A DNA stretch of 64,000 nucleotides, from positions 124,001 through 188,000 of the forward strand of contig QEVV01000001.1 of assembly GCA_003228115.1 (NCBI GenBank), in the 5' to 3' direction. Shown here in pieces: positions 25,214-33,738 of the stretch. The notes under the pieces were generated by a model that ran no database searches, was not told the DNA's origin, and worked only from the letters and a program-made list of their open reading frames with translations. The DNA comes from Chloroflexota bacterium. Lineage in GTDB: Bacteria; Chloroflexota; Dehalococcoidia; Lucifugimonadales; SAR202-VII-2. A program made the position numbers and the translations under genes. Within the stretch, counting starts at the first letter, position 1, and each line of letters starts with the position of its first letter.

Positions 25214-26094
25214 CAGCCTTGACCTTGAAGGCCCCCGCCAAGATCAACCTCACCTTGGAGGTCCTGCGCAAGCGCCCCGACGGCTTTCACGAAGTAGCGC
25301 TGCTGCTGCAGACCATCTCGTTGTTCGACACCCTCACGCTTGAGGAAGCATCCGAAATCTCGTTGGAGTGCACAGATGCTTCGCTAGCAACATCGGACAA
25401 CCTGGTGGTGAGGGCGGCGCATCTGCTGCAAGAAACCACGGGGTCACAGAAAGGCGTCCGCATGTATTTGAAGAAGGAGATACCAATCGCAGCCGGCCTC
25501 GGCGGCGGCAGCAGCGATGCCGCGGGTGCCCTGCAGGGCCTTAACCAGTTGTGGGAACTGGGTCTCTCCCATAGCGAGCTTGAAGCCCTGGGCGCCACAT
25601 TGGGCTCAGACGTGCCGTTCTTCCTGAATGGGGGCACCAGCCTCTGCTTGGGGCGCGGCGAGCAAGTAGAGCCACTGCCCGCAGCCAACCTCCCATGGAT
25701 CGTCCTGCTTTGCCCAGATATCCTCCTGGAAAGCAAAACGGCGGCTCTCTACGCTCGCCTGCCAGCGGACCGCCGGACTCGCGGAGCGCTCACCTTTAAG
25801 CTGGCCGGCCGCATCCGGTCTGGTGGCGACATCCCCCCCGACCTTCTTTTCAACGCCTTCGAAGATGAGGCCCTACATGCCTTTCCAGGGCTGGCTGACT
25901 ACCGGAGCGAAATGCTTCGGGCCGGAGCAGAAACAGTCCACCTATCCGGGACCGGACCCTCCCTATACGCTCTCTTCTCCGGACGTCCCGCTGCAGTGGC
26001 GGCCCGCGCCCTGCTGGGCCATGCCCGAGGATGGCGCGCCTACCTGGTTGAGGCATGGCAGCCCGACGGCGCTGCGCCTGTCAGCAGCCGCTAG
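25210..26094 (+). CDS. ispE: 4-diphosphocytidyl-2-C-methyl-D-erythritol kinase IspE
   Basis: IspE is the GHMP kinase of the MEP isoprenoid pathway. Substrate-binding Lys11 in APAKINLTLEVL, the ATP loop GLGGGSSDAAGAL at 96-108 and the Asp in GSDVPFF are all present; 294 residues, normal length. The ATG overlaps the rsmA stop by 4 nt. The rsmA-ispE pairing is common in bacteria. It shows that this organism makes isoprenoids by the MEP route. Confidence 0.95.
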   Translation: MTALTLKAPAKINLTLEVLRKRPDGFHEVALLLQTISLFDTLTLEEASEISLECTDASLATSDNLVVRAAHLLQETTGSQKGVRMYLKKEIPIAAGLGGGSSDAAGALQGLNQLWELGLSHSELEALGATLGSDVPFFLNGGTSLCLGRGEQVEPLPAANLPWIVLLCPDILLESKTAALYARLPADRRTRGALTFKLAGRIRSGGDIPPDLLFNAFEDEALHAFPGLADYRSEMLRAGAETVHLSGTGPSLYALFSGRPAAVAARALLGHARGWRAYLVEAWQPDGAAPVSSR

Positions 26095-26140
26095 CCAAGC
26101 CAGCCCTTGATAGCAGAAGATGCCAGGGTTGACCGACCTT

Positions 26141-26168
26141 CCGGTAGGGGCGGTGTCCAAGACCCGCC
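26141..26168. repeat. Palindromic dispersed repeat, copy A
   Basis: CCGGTAGGGGCGGTGTC, two variable bases, then AGACCCGCC. The same 28-nt block with 2 differences occurs at 58468-58495. The arms GGCGG..GTC and GAC.CCGCC can fold. Confidence 0.7.
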
Positions 26169-26216
26169 CGAAACGAATACCCTGCGATGACCCTTCCGCG
26201 TCGAAAGGACAACTTG

Positions 26217-29033
26217 GTGACTCAATCGCCTCAGGTTCAATCTCCAATTCACGAAATATGCGTTGCCGTAGACCTGGAAACTACCGGCCTCGACTCGGAG
26301 CGGGACGAGATCATTGAGATCGGAGCGGTGAAGTTCCAAGGTGATGAGGTTCTGGACACGTTTCAGACCCTGGTCAACCCCGGCAGGCCACTACCCCCTT
26401 TCATTCGGGCACTAACGGGAATTACCCAGAAAGACCTAGACGGCGCACCATACTTCTCAAGCGTTGCGCCCGACCTGATGGCCTTCCTAGGTAGCCACCC
26501 CATCGTTGGGCAAAATATCAGTTTTGACCTGGCGTTCCTGCGTCAGAAGCTCGTTGCCCAATCCAACCCGGCCTATGACACCCGCGACCTGGCATCAGCC
26601 CTGATGCCCTATTTCCCGGAGTACTCGCTTGGCCGTCTTGTTGAGGAGTTGGGTCTCGGCCACGCAAGGCCTCACCGGGCCTGGGACGATGCCGATGTAA
26701 CCCGTCAGGTTTACCTAGCCTTGGTGGAACACGCCTTGGAGGTCCCTGCTCATCAGATATCTGAAATCGCCCGTTGGGCCATGCGCTCCAGGTGGAGTAT
26801 GGCTCAGCTGTTCAAGCGAATAGAGAACGCGGCACTCTCCGCTTCCCCGCCGGCAAAAATGGACCAAGCCTTGGACCTGGAGGCCTTGAGAAAGCGTCTT
26901 CCCCGGTCCCGGCCCCTGAGCGCCAACGTCGACCTAGTGCCCATCGACATCAGCCTCCTGGAGCGTTTGTTTGCCCCGGACGGCCCCCTTTCCCGCCGCT
27001 TCCCAGGCTATGAAGCTCGGCAGGAGCAGCAGCGAATGGCCGTGGAAGTAGCAAAGGCCATCAACGGCGCTGAGCATCTGGTCGTGGAAGCGGGAACTGG
27101 GGTGGGTAAGTCCGTGGCCTACTTGCTTCCTGCCATGCTGTTCGCGGTGGCCAACAACAAAAGGGTTGTGGTCTCAACGGCCACCATCAACCTCCAAGAC
27201 CAGCTCATACGCAAAGACATCCCTGCGCTTATCGAGGCCCTATCGACAGAGCCCGAATTCAGCAACGCCGAAATCAAGGTCGCTCAGCTCAAAGGACGGG
27301 CCAACTACCTTTGCCTGCGCCGCTGGCTCAACCTCAGAGACAGCGAGACGTTGTCGCAGGAGGAAGCTCGGCTGCTCTCGAAGACAATGCTGTGGATGCA
27401 GGACACCACCACCGGCGACCGCGCAGAAATTGGCACCGCGGGCCGGGAACTACAGGCGTGGCCCCACTTTTCCGCAGACGGTGGCGACTGCGTTGCTCCC
27501 GAAGGTGTGTGCTTCTTCCGGCATGCCAAAGACGAAGCGGAAAGCGCTCATATTCTGGTGGTGAACCATTCACTGCTGCTCACTGACCTTGCCAGGGGTG
27601 GTGGCGCAATCCCTCCCTACGACTACCTGATTATCGACGAGGCCCACCACCTGGAGGAGGAAGCCACCAAGCGATTCGGCTTCGACATCATTCACCGGGA
27701 GACGGAGTCGCTCGTCGACGGCCTGGTTAGCGCAGGGGGGATGGTTGAGAAAACCCGTTTCGCCGTCCGCTTGTCATCGTTGGCAGACCATCGGCGCAGG
27801 GACTTCGAAGAGCTACTTACGCGTTTGGCTGAGGACACGCTCCACTGGCGGCAGATGTGGCATCAGTTCCGAAAGGTCATCTACAGCGTCATGCTCCAAT
27901 ACCGTGACGCCTCGGACGACAGTTCCCAGATCCAGGTCACCAGTTCCACCAGGGCCCAGCCAGCCTGGGCCGACGTTGAAATCGCCTGGGAGAACGCTGA
28001 TCTCTCGTTGAAAGAGGCTCTCGACGGGCTCACCGAGGCCCTTGAAGCAATCGAGGATTCCTCCGACATTCAGATCCCGAACCAGGATGCTGTAGCCCTG
28101 GAAGCCTCAGCCTTGTTGCAGCAGGGAACGGACCTTCGAGACCACACCCTAGAGTTCGTCATTCACCCTCGCAAGGAAATGATCTACTGGCTGACTGCTG
28201 GCGTCATTGAGGGCACAGCCGAGATGCATGCCGCCCCGCTATCGGTGGCGCCCGCGCTGCAGGATGGCCTGTTTGCCCAGACGAAGTCCGTGGTGATGAC
28301 GAGCGCCACGCTCAGCGCCGACGGCACCTTCGACTATTTCCGGCGGCGGGTCGGAATCGAGCTAAGCAGTGAGTTATTGGTGGGGTCGCCATTCAACTAC
28401 AAGAAAGCAGTGCTCTTGGCAACGCCGCCAGACATCCCCGAACCGACTACTGGGGGATATCAGTCAGCAGTGGCAGACGCTGTCATCGAGTTGGCCCTCG
28501 CCGCTGAGGGCCGGACGATGGTGTTGTTCACTTCATACAACGCCCTTCGGGCTACTCATGCTGCCGTTCTTGGCCCTTTGAGCGCCGCCGGAATCAGGCT
28601 GCTCGGTCAGGGTATCGAGGCGCCTCCCCGCCAGTTGCTCCGCAGCTTCCAGGACGACCCGAAGGCAGTCCTTTTGGGGACCAACACCTTTTGGGAGGGC
28701 GTCGACCTCCGTGGCGGCCAACTGAAGGTCCTGATTCTGGCCCGCCTACCCTTCAATCCTCCCTCGGACCCAGTCTTTGCGGCGCGGTCCGAGCTCTTCG
28801 AAGACCCTTTCAAGGAATTTGCTGTACCCCAAGCGATACTCAGGTTCCGCCAGGGCTTCGGCCGCTTGATCCGCAGCCAAGAAGACCGCGGTGTCGTCGT
28901 GGTGCTGGACCGGCGGCTTTCTTCACGGGCGTACGGCAAGACCTTCATCGAGGCCATCCCGCCCTGCACCACGACGGATGCCCCCATTACAGCGCTCCGC
29001 GGCCAGGTGCATGAATGGCTCCAACGGCCCTAG
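26217..29033 (+). CDS. dinG: DinG-family helicase with N-terminal 3'-5' exonuclease domain
   Basis: This protein of about 938 residues has a DnaQ-like DEDDh exonuclease domain (DLETTG from Asp19) and then a DinG/XPD superfamily 2 helicase: Walker A AGTGVGKS near residue 292, DEAH near 474, and C-terminal motif QGFGRLIRSQEDRG. It probably processes branched DNA or RNA-DNA structures in repair. Only three cysteines (YLC, GDC and GVCFF) lie where Fe-S DinG proteins carry four, so the cluster may be altered or absent, as in B. subtilis DinG. GTG at 26217 has AAAGGA at proper spacing; ATG at 26187 is the longer alternative. It overlaps the next gene by 19 nt. Confidence 0.92.
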   Translation: MTQSPQVQSPIHEICVAVDLETTGLDSERDEIIEIGAVKFQGDEVLDTFQTLVNPGRPLPPFIRALTGITQKDLDGAPYFSSVAPDLMAFLGSHPIVGQNISFDLAFLRQKLVAQSNPAYDTRDLASALMPYFPEYSLGRLVEELGLGHARPHRAWDDADVTRQVYLALVEHALEVPAHQISEIARWAMRSRWSMAQLFKRIENAALSASPPAKMDQALDLEALRKRLPRSRPLSANVDLVPIDISLLERLFAPDGPLSRRFPGYEARQEQQRMAVEVAKAINGAEHLVVEAGTGVGKSVAYLLPAMLFAVANNKRVVVSTATINLQDQLIRKDIPALIEALSTEPEFSNAEIKVAQLKGRANYLCLRRWLNLRDSETLSQEEARLLSKTMLWMQDTTTGDRAEIGTAGRELQAWPHFSADGGDCVAPEGVCFFRHAKDEAESAHILVVNHSLLLTDLARGGGAIPPYDYLIIDEAHHLEEEATKRFGFDIIHRETESLVDGLVSAGGMVEKTRFAVRLSSLADHRRRDFEELLTRLAEDTLHWRQMWHQFRKVIYSVMLQYRDASDDSSQIQVTSSTRAQPAWADVEIAWENADLSLKEALDGLTEALEAIEDSSDIQIPNQDAVALEASALLQQGTDLRDHTLEFVIHPRKEMIYWLTAGVIEGTAEMHAAPLSVAPALQDGLFAQTKSVVMTSATLSADGTFDYFRRRVGIELSSELLVGSPFNYKKAVLLATPPDIPEPTTGGYQSAVADAVIELALAAEGRTMVLFTSYNALRATHAAVLGPLSAAGIRLLGQGIEAPPRQLLRSFQDDPKAVLLGTNTFWEGVDLRGGQLKVLILARLPFNPPSDPVFAARSELFEDPFKEFAVPQAILRFRQGFGRLIRSQEDRGVVVVLDRRLSSRAYGKTFIEAIPPCTTTDAPITALRGQVHEWLQRP

Positions 29034-29887
29034 GCTTCCTGCCAGTAGCCCAGCCCCTAGACCTGGAAAAGAGCATCGAAAGCGGCCAGGTCTTCCTCTG
29101 GCGACGCCACGACGGCTGGTTCTGCGGGCCGCTGGGTGGAAAGATCGCCCACCTTCGCCAGGTTGAGGGAGGCCTCGAATTTGAGATGGCATCCAACAGC
29201 CAGGAAGAAGTCATCGCCGCGATTCATGCCTTTCTTCGGCTCAACGACCCCATCGAGGAGATACTGCGCCAGCTTCAGGCCGATCCGCACCTTAGGGAGC
29301 CCCTGCAAAGAAACCACGGCCTACGAATACTGCGGCAGGACCCCTGGGAATGCCTGTTGTCGTTTGTCTGCTCCATCGACGCCAATATCCCCCGAATACG
29401 GAGCATGATCAACGCCCTCGCGGGGCATTGCGGCCAGGAACTTTCCTTGGGCGAATGTCGGCTTCCGGCGATTCCTAACCCTGAAACGCTGGCGGAGGTC
29501 GGAGAAGCGAAGCTCCGCGAACTCGGCTTGGGGTTCAGGGCAAAATACGTTGACCCACTGGCCAAGACCATCGCCGCCGGGGAAATTGACCTTGAATCGC
29601 TTCGTTCCCGTCCCACGGATGAGGCGAGAAAAACTTTGATGTTGCTGAAGGGGGTGGGAGAGAAAGTGGCAGACTGCGCCCTGGTCTTCTCGCTGGACAA
29701 GCTAGACGCGTTCCCGTTGGACAGATGGGTGCGGCGGGCAGTGCAGGAGTGGTACTTCGACGGAGAGGCCATTCCGGACAGAGCCATCCAGGCCTGGGCT
29801 AAAGAACACTTCGGAGGATACGCCGGGTACGCCCAGCAGTACCTGTTCTACCGGCGCAGGCTGGATGCGGGTAGGTCAACGTTCTGA
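29015..29887 (+). CDS. ogg: 8-oxoguanine DNA glycosylase/lyase, OGG1-like
   Basis: This 290-residue HhH-GPD glycosylase is of the OGG1 type and removes 8-oxoguanine. The helix-hairpin-helix and catalytic Lys217 lie in LKGVGEKVADC, and the catalytic Asp236 in FPLDRWVRR; both match the human OGG1 pattern (Lys249, Asp268). The N-terminal beta domain (GQVFLWRRHDGWFCGPLGG) is also typical of OGG1. It overlaps dinG by 19 nt, so the two are co-expressed repair genes. Confidence 0.93.
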   Translation: MAPTALGFLPVAQPLDLEKSIESGQVFLWRRHDGWFCGPLGGKIAHLRQVEGGLEFEMASNSQEEVIAAIHAFLRLNDPIEEILRQLQADPHLREPLQRNHGLRILRQDPWECLLSFVCSIDANIPRIRSMINALAGHCGQELSLGECRLPAIPNPETLAEVGEAKLRELGLGFRAKYVDPLAKTIAAGEIDLESLRSRPTDEARKTLMLLKGVGEKVADCALVFSLDKLDAFPLDRWVRRAVQEWYFDGEAIPDRAIQAWAKEHFGGYAGYAQQYLFYRRRLDAGRSTF

Positions 29888-29893
29888 ATCTAC

Positions 29894-31126
29894 CTAGCCT
29901 CTCGACTTTCTAAATTCTCGAACCCATCCCACCTCATCCTCCCGCGTTGACACCTCCCCATCTAGGCGGGCGTCACGAAGGCGCTGCAACATTTCGCCCA
30001 GACGTGGCCCCACCACTACCCCTAGGCCTTGCAAGTCGTCGCCACTCAGCATGGGTTGAATGTGACGCCATTCGCCCAGATAGCTCCGCACTAGCTCAGC
30101 CACCCGATTATTACGCTCCAACGCTGCCGCCACCTGGAGGGCTTTCTCGGACTGGCCTTTAAGTAAGCGGACCACCTTGCTGGGACGGATGTCTTTCTCA
30201 TCCAGCGTCGCCCGGAGTGACGGAAAGGCGGCCACCTGCTCGAGCAAGGCCACGTCCCCTCGACTAAGACTTAGGCGAGATGCCAAGGCCTTGGCATCCT
30301 CCGGTTCGAGGCCCCAGACCATCGCCGCCAGCAACAGGGCCGAATCACGGCTCTGAGCTTGCAGGCTTCGAACGTTGCCGGATATGGCCCTTTGGTCACC
30401 CAAAGCCGGGTGGATGGCTTGAAGCAAACCAAGGTCACCAGCCAAACGAAGGCACGCCGCAGGATCGGGCTCTTGCAGAAGGCGAAACAACTCGTTGTGC
30501 AGGCGATCGCCGCTGATGGTGTCCAACATGCCGGCGTCCCGCCGCAGGAGGGCCTCCGTCTTCGACTCAAAACCAAAGCCCAAGCGAACAGCGAAACGCA
30601 CCCCGCGAAGCATTCGCGTAGCATCGTCCTGAAAACTAATGTCATGGAGGACCCGGAGCAAATGGGAGTCTATGTCCGCCTGACCACCGTGGGGGTCCAG
30701 CAAAAGACCAAACTCCTTGCCGTGTAGCGCCACCGCCATCGCATTGACTGTGAAATCCCGGCGAGCCAAGTCCTCCAGGATAGTTGCGGGCCCAACCGTG
30801 GGGAGTGCTCCGGGATGCTTGTACCGCTCGATACGAGCGCTGGCCACATCAACCTCAATACCGGCTACTGCCACCTTGGCCGTGCCGAACGGAGATTCGG
30901 CAACGAGAGCGCCCCCGGCCCTTTCTGCCAGCGCATGGGCAAAAGCGGCTGCATCGCCAACCACCGAGAAGTCAAGATCAACGACGGCACGCTTCAGCAT
31001 GAGATCTCGCACCGGCCCACCAACCAGGTACAGCTCCACCCCAAGGTTTGAAGCCACCGATTGGGCCTCGGCAACTACATGGTTCAGGTGTGGAGGCAGG
31101 TCATGGAGCAAGGGAGAAACGTTCAT
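29894..31126 (-). CDS. tRNA nucleotidyltransferase/poly(A) polymerase family protein
   Basis: This 410-residue class II nucleotidyltransferase either adds CCA to tRNA or polyadenylates RNA. The head motif LVGGPVRDLML with DLDFSVVGD (catalytic Asp pair), the RRDFTVNAMAV motif and RMLRGVRFAVRLGF are all present. A C-terminal helical tail of about 150 residues is divergent. The track start at 31255 would overlap the opposite gene, so the ATG at 31126 (NVSPLLHDLPPHL) was chosen. It converges on ogg with a 6-nt gap and is divergent from the DsbA-like gene. CCA versus poly(A) specificity cannot be settled from sequence alone. Confidence 0.88.
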   Translation of the reverse strand: MNVSPLLHDLPPHLNHVVAEAQSVASNLGVELYLVGGPVRDLMLKRAVVDLDFSVVGDAAAFAHALAERAGGALVAESPFGTAKVAVAGIEVDVASARIERYKHPGALPTVGPATILEDLARRDFTVNAMAVALHGKEFGLLLDPHGGQADIDSHLLRVLHDISFQDDATRMLRGVRFAVRLGFGFESKTEALLRRDAGMLDTISGDRLHNELFRLLQEPDPAACLRLAGDLGLLQAIHPALGDQRAISGNVRSLQAQSRDSALLLAAMVWGLEPEDAKALASRLSLSRGDVALLEQVAAFPSLRATLDEKDIRPSKVVRLLKGQSEKALQVAAALERNNRVAELVRSYLGEWRHIQPMLSGDDLQGLGVVVGPRLGEMLQRLRDARLDGEVSTREDEVGWVREFRKSRG

Positions 31127-31235
31127 GGCGGCTCTTCGAAAGGAGTAGTGCGATGGTATCACAGGGTCTTTGACGGAGCCTTCAGCCGAGCCTACAATGG
31201 CCCTATCGCAGGGATTGTTGGTACAGGAGGCACAC

Positions 31236-31868
31236 ATGGCCGAACACAAAGACAAGCTGGTGGTCTACTTCGACTACTCCTGACCCTTTGTTTACAATGC
31301 AGCAGTTTGGCTGCAAAGGGTTCAGCAGGCGCTCCCCGGACAGCTTGAGTTGGAATGGAAGAGCTTCGTGCTCCAACAGATCAACAGCAAGGAAGGACCG
31401 GAATGGAAAACATGGGACCAGCCGGAGAGCGAACAGAAGAGCTTTCCATCGCTTCGAGGCGGCGTGGCCGCAAGAAAGCAGGGAAGTGACGCCTCCAACC
31501 GGTTCCACCTAGCCATGCTCAATGCCCGCAACAACGATCGCATAGCCCTCAATGAAAGGGATGCAATCATGAACGTGGCCAGTGACGCGGGGCTCGACAT
31601 GGCACAGTTCGAAAAGGACTACGAGAATCCCGACACCACCAGCACCGTGGTGCAGGAACACGAAGAAGCGGTCAGTGAGCACGGCGTTTTTGGCACCCCC
31701 ACCTTCGTCTTCGAAGGCGGGCACGCTGCTTTCCTCAAGACATTGGTACCCCCCGAGGGCGAGGAAGTAAGCGTCTACGAGGGGTTCATGGCCCTCATCG
31801 GCCGGCATCCCTACATCGGCGAGATCAAGCATCCGCAGCCGCCATGGCCGAAGGGAGTGTTCGACTAA
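31236..31868 (+). CDS. DsbA-like thioredoxin-fold protein, selenocysteine-containing (UGA at 31281-31283)
   Basis: This 210-residue DsbA/FrnE-like oxidoreductase is read through one in-frame TGA at codon 16. The context VVYFDYS-TGA-PFVYNAA matches the family's FxDxxCPxCY site, so the UGA stands at the nucleophilic Cys of CPxC, while the second Cys is Val. The thioredoxin-fold cis-proline loop is intact (GVFGTPTFVF). The rest contains no cysteine at all, leaving the selenol as the sole redox residue. The ATG at 31236 follows AGGAGG. A strong hairpin follows the UGA. It overlaps the rnc start by 25 nt. Without recoding, callers would start at 31350 and lose the active site. Function could be reduction or glutathione-type chemistry rather than disulfide formation; no signal peptide is seen. 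Confidence 0.9.
31284..31320 (+). promoter_or_regulatory. Putative bacterial SECIS hairpin in the DsbA-like gene
   Basis: Directly after the UGA, CCCTTT (31284-31289) pairs with AAAGGG (31315-31320). Inside it, GCAGC pairs with GCTGC around the loop AGTTTG (31304-31309), which starts 21 nt past the UGA. A two-part stem with G-U in the apical loop fits the bacterial SECIS pattern well. Confidence 0.82.
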
Positions 31869-32587
31869 ACCTCGTGAACCTCGCGCACCGGCCGGGTCTG
31901 GAGATTATAGAAGCCAACCTGGGCTATACCTTCAAGGAGCGAAAACTCCTTGAAGAGGCCTTGGTGCATCGCTCCTATCCCAACGAGAATCCAGACGCCG
32001 ATGTCAAAGACAATGAGCGTCTGGAGTTCCTAGGCGACGCCTTCATCGGCCTGGTTATTGCGAACCACCTCTACACTCGCTTCCCCGCTCTACACGAAGG
32101 TCACCTTACAGATCACCGCTCGGCGCTGGTACGGCGGGAAACGCTAGCTCGGTTAGCTATCTCGCTTGATCTCGGAACCCATCTCCTGATGGGTTCTGGC
32201 GAGGAAGCCAGCGGCGGACGGGAACGGTCTTCCATTCTTGCCGGCGTCCTTGAAGCTGTGCTAGGCGCAGTCTTCCAAGACCGTGGCTACGCCGTCGCAC
32301 GCGGCTTCGCTCTACGGCTGTTCAAGGATGAACTACGCCGCCTGATAAGGGACGGCGTGCCCAAAGACCCAAAGAATCACCTGCAAGAAACCATTCAAGC
32401 GCAGGGCATGGCTCCCCCAACCTATCGGACCGTGTCGGAAGAGGGCCCGGAACACGCCCGCCTCTTCGAGATCGAGGTTCTAGTGGAAGATGTCGTCCTG
32501 GGCCGCGGTCATGGCATGCGCAAGGTCGATGCCCAACGGGACGCCGCCCGAGAGGCGCTTCTCAAGCTAGCTGAGGCCCGAGACTAA
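31844..32587 (+). CDS. rnc: Ribonuclease III
   Basis: RNase III cuts double-stranded RNA in rRNA maturation. The signature NERLEFLGDAFIGLV lies near residue 45, with the second acidic site in LEAVLGAVFQDRG. The C-terminal double-stranded RNA-binding domain spans about 170-245. The ATG at 31844 overlaps the DsbA-like gene; a GTG at 31874 is an alternative. The order rnc-ftsY is common because both feed ribosome and SRP function. Confidence 0.95.
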   Translation: MAEGSVRLNLVNLAHRPGLEIIEANLGYTFKERKLLEEALVHRSYPNENPDADVKDNERLEFLGDAFIGLVIANHLYTRFPALHEGHLTDHRSALVRRETLARLAISLDLGTHLLMGSGEEASGGRERSSILAGVLEAVLGAVFQDRGYAVARGFALRLFKDELRRLIRDGVPKDPKNHLQETIQAQGMAPPTYRTVSEEGPEHARLFEIEVLVEDVVLGRGHGMRKVDAQRDAAREALLKLAEARD

Positions 32588-32703
32588 AGTCGGCGCAAAA
32601 GGTTGGCGCACCGGTGAATGTTTCCCCCTCCCTTTGGATCTCTGCGTCTGCATCTCTCCCCGTGTTACGATTATCGAAGCCTTTTTGCCCTGAGGAGTCT
32701 TTC

Positions 32704-33714
32704 TTGGGCTGGCCATTTCGACGGAAAAGCAAAGACGAAGCCCCGGAAGAGCAGCAGCGGGAACAAGAACAGATCCTTGAGCAGTCCCAGCAGGGGCTTG
32801 AAAGGACGCGCCGTACCTGGTTTTCCAAAGTAGCCCACCTTTTCCGATCGGCGGAGATCGGCGACGAACTTTGGGAAGAACTCGAAGAAGCCCTGGTTTC
32901 CGCCGACGTAGGAATGGAGACCACCTCCCGTCTTCTGGAACGTGTGCAGAAACGAGCGGATGAGGAAAACCGCGCCGACCCCCCTTCCGTGCTGGCCTTC
33001 CTCAAGGACGAGATGGTGTCCATGCTGGATGCAGCCAGTCCACCCGATGAATCGACGAGCGAGCCAACAGACGGACCCATGGTGGTCTTGGTGGTAGGCG
33101 TGAATGGAGCGGGGAAGACCACAACCATCGCCAAGTTGGCGAACCGGGCAGTACAGGACGGCAAAAAGGTCATCCTGGGCGCTGCCGACACGTTCCGGGC
33201 CGCCGCCATTGACCAGCTTGAAGCCTGGGGCAAGAGACTGGGAGTCGAGGTAATAGCCCATCAGCCTGGCAGCGACCCCGGCGCAGTGGCCCACGATACT
33301 TTGGAGGCCGCCCGGGCTCGAAAGGCGGATATAGCCATAATCGATACCGCCGGACGGCTTCACACGAAGACCAACCTCATGGAAGAGCTCAAGAAAGTGT
33401 ATCGCGTAGTGCAGCGCCTAGACCCAACAGCGCCCCACCAGACCCTGCTGGTGCTGGACGCTACTACCGGGCAGAACGGCCTGACCCAGGCACATCATTT
33501 CACAGACGCCGTCAACTGCGACGGTGTTGTCTTGGCCAAACTGGACGGTACGGCGAAGGGTGGGATTGTCCTGCCCATTGCCGAGGAGTTGAAACTACCG
33601 GTGCTGTTCGTTGGCACTGGCGAGGGCATCAATGACCTGACGCCCTTTGATCCACGCATCTTTATCGAGGCACTCTTCGCCTCGGAGTATGAGCAAGCCG
33701 CGCCTTCGCGCTAA
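32704..33714 (+). CDS. ftsY: Signal recognition particle receptor FtsY
   Basis: FtsY is the SRP GTPase receptor that docks ribosomes to the membrane. The start is taken as TTG 32704, six nt after AGGAG, giving the usual GWPFRRK opening; an ATG 30 codons upstream (32614) gives an unlikely hydrophobic leader. An acidic N-terminal A region is followed by the N domain, the P-loop GVNGAGKTTT near 133-142, DTAGRLHTKTNLMEEL and LAKLDGTAKGG. Length 336. It works with the SRP RNA at 24189. Confidence 0.95.
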   Translation: MGWPFRRKSKDEAPEEQQREQEQILEQSQQGLERTRRTWFSKVAHLFRSAEIGDELWEELEEALVSADVGMETTSRLLERVQKRADEENRADPPSVLAFLKDEMVSMLDAASPPDESTSEPTDGPMVVLVVGVNGAGKTTTIAKLANRAVQDGKKVILGAADTFRAAAIDQLEAWGKRLGVEVIAHQPGSDPGAVAHDTLEAARARKADIAIIDTAGRLHTKTNLMEELKKVYRVVQRLDPTAPHQTLLVLDATTGQNGLTQAHHFTDAVNCDGVVLAKLDGTAKGGIVLPIAEELKLPVLFVGTGEGINDLTPFDPRIFIEALFASEYEQAAPSR

Positions 33715-33738
33715 TCCCATGCCGGTAGGTTCATCGCC

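Noticed and set aside
4912-31868. UGA reassigned generally (for example to Trp) instead of selenocysteine
   Set aside because: UGA ends several complete genes here (first PIG-L, rsmA, both antitoxins), and TGG is used for Trp throughout; the three internal UGAs align with Cys, not Trp or Gly.
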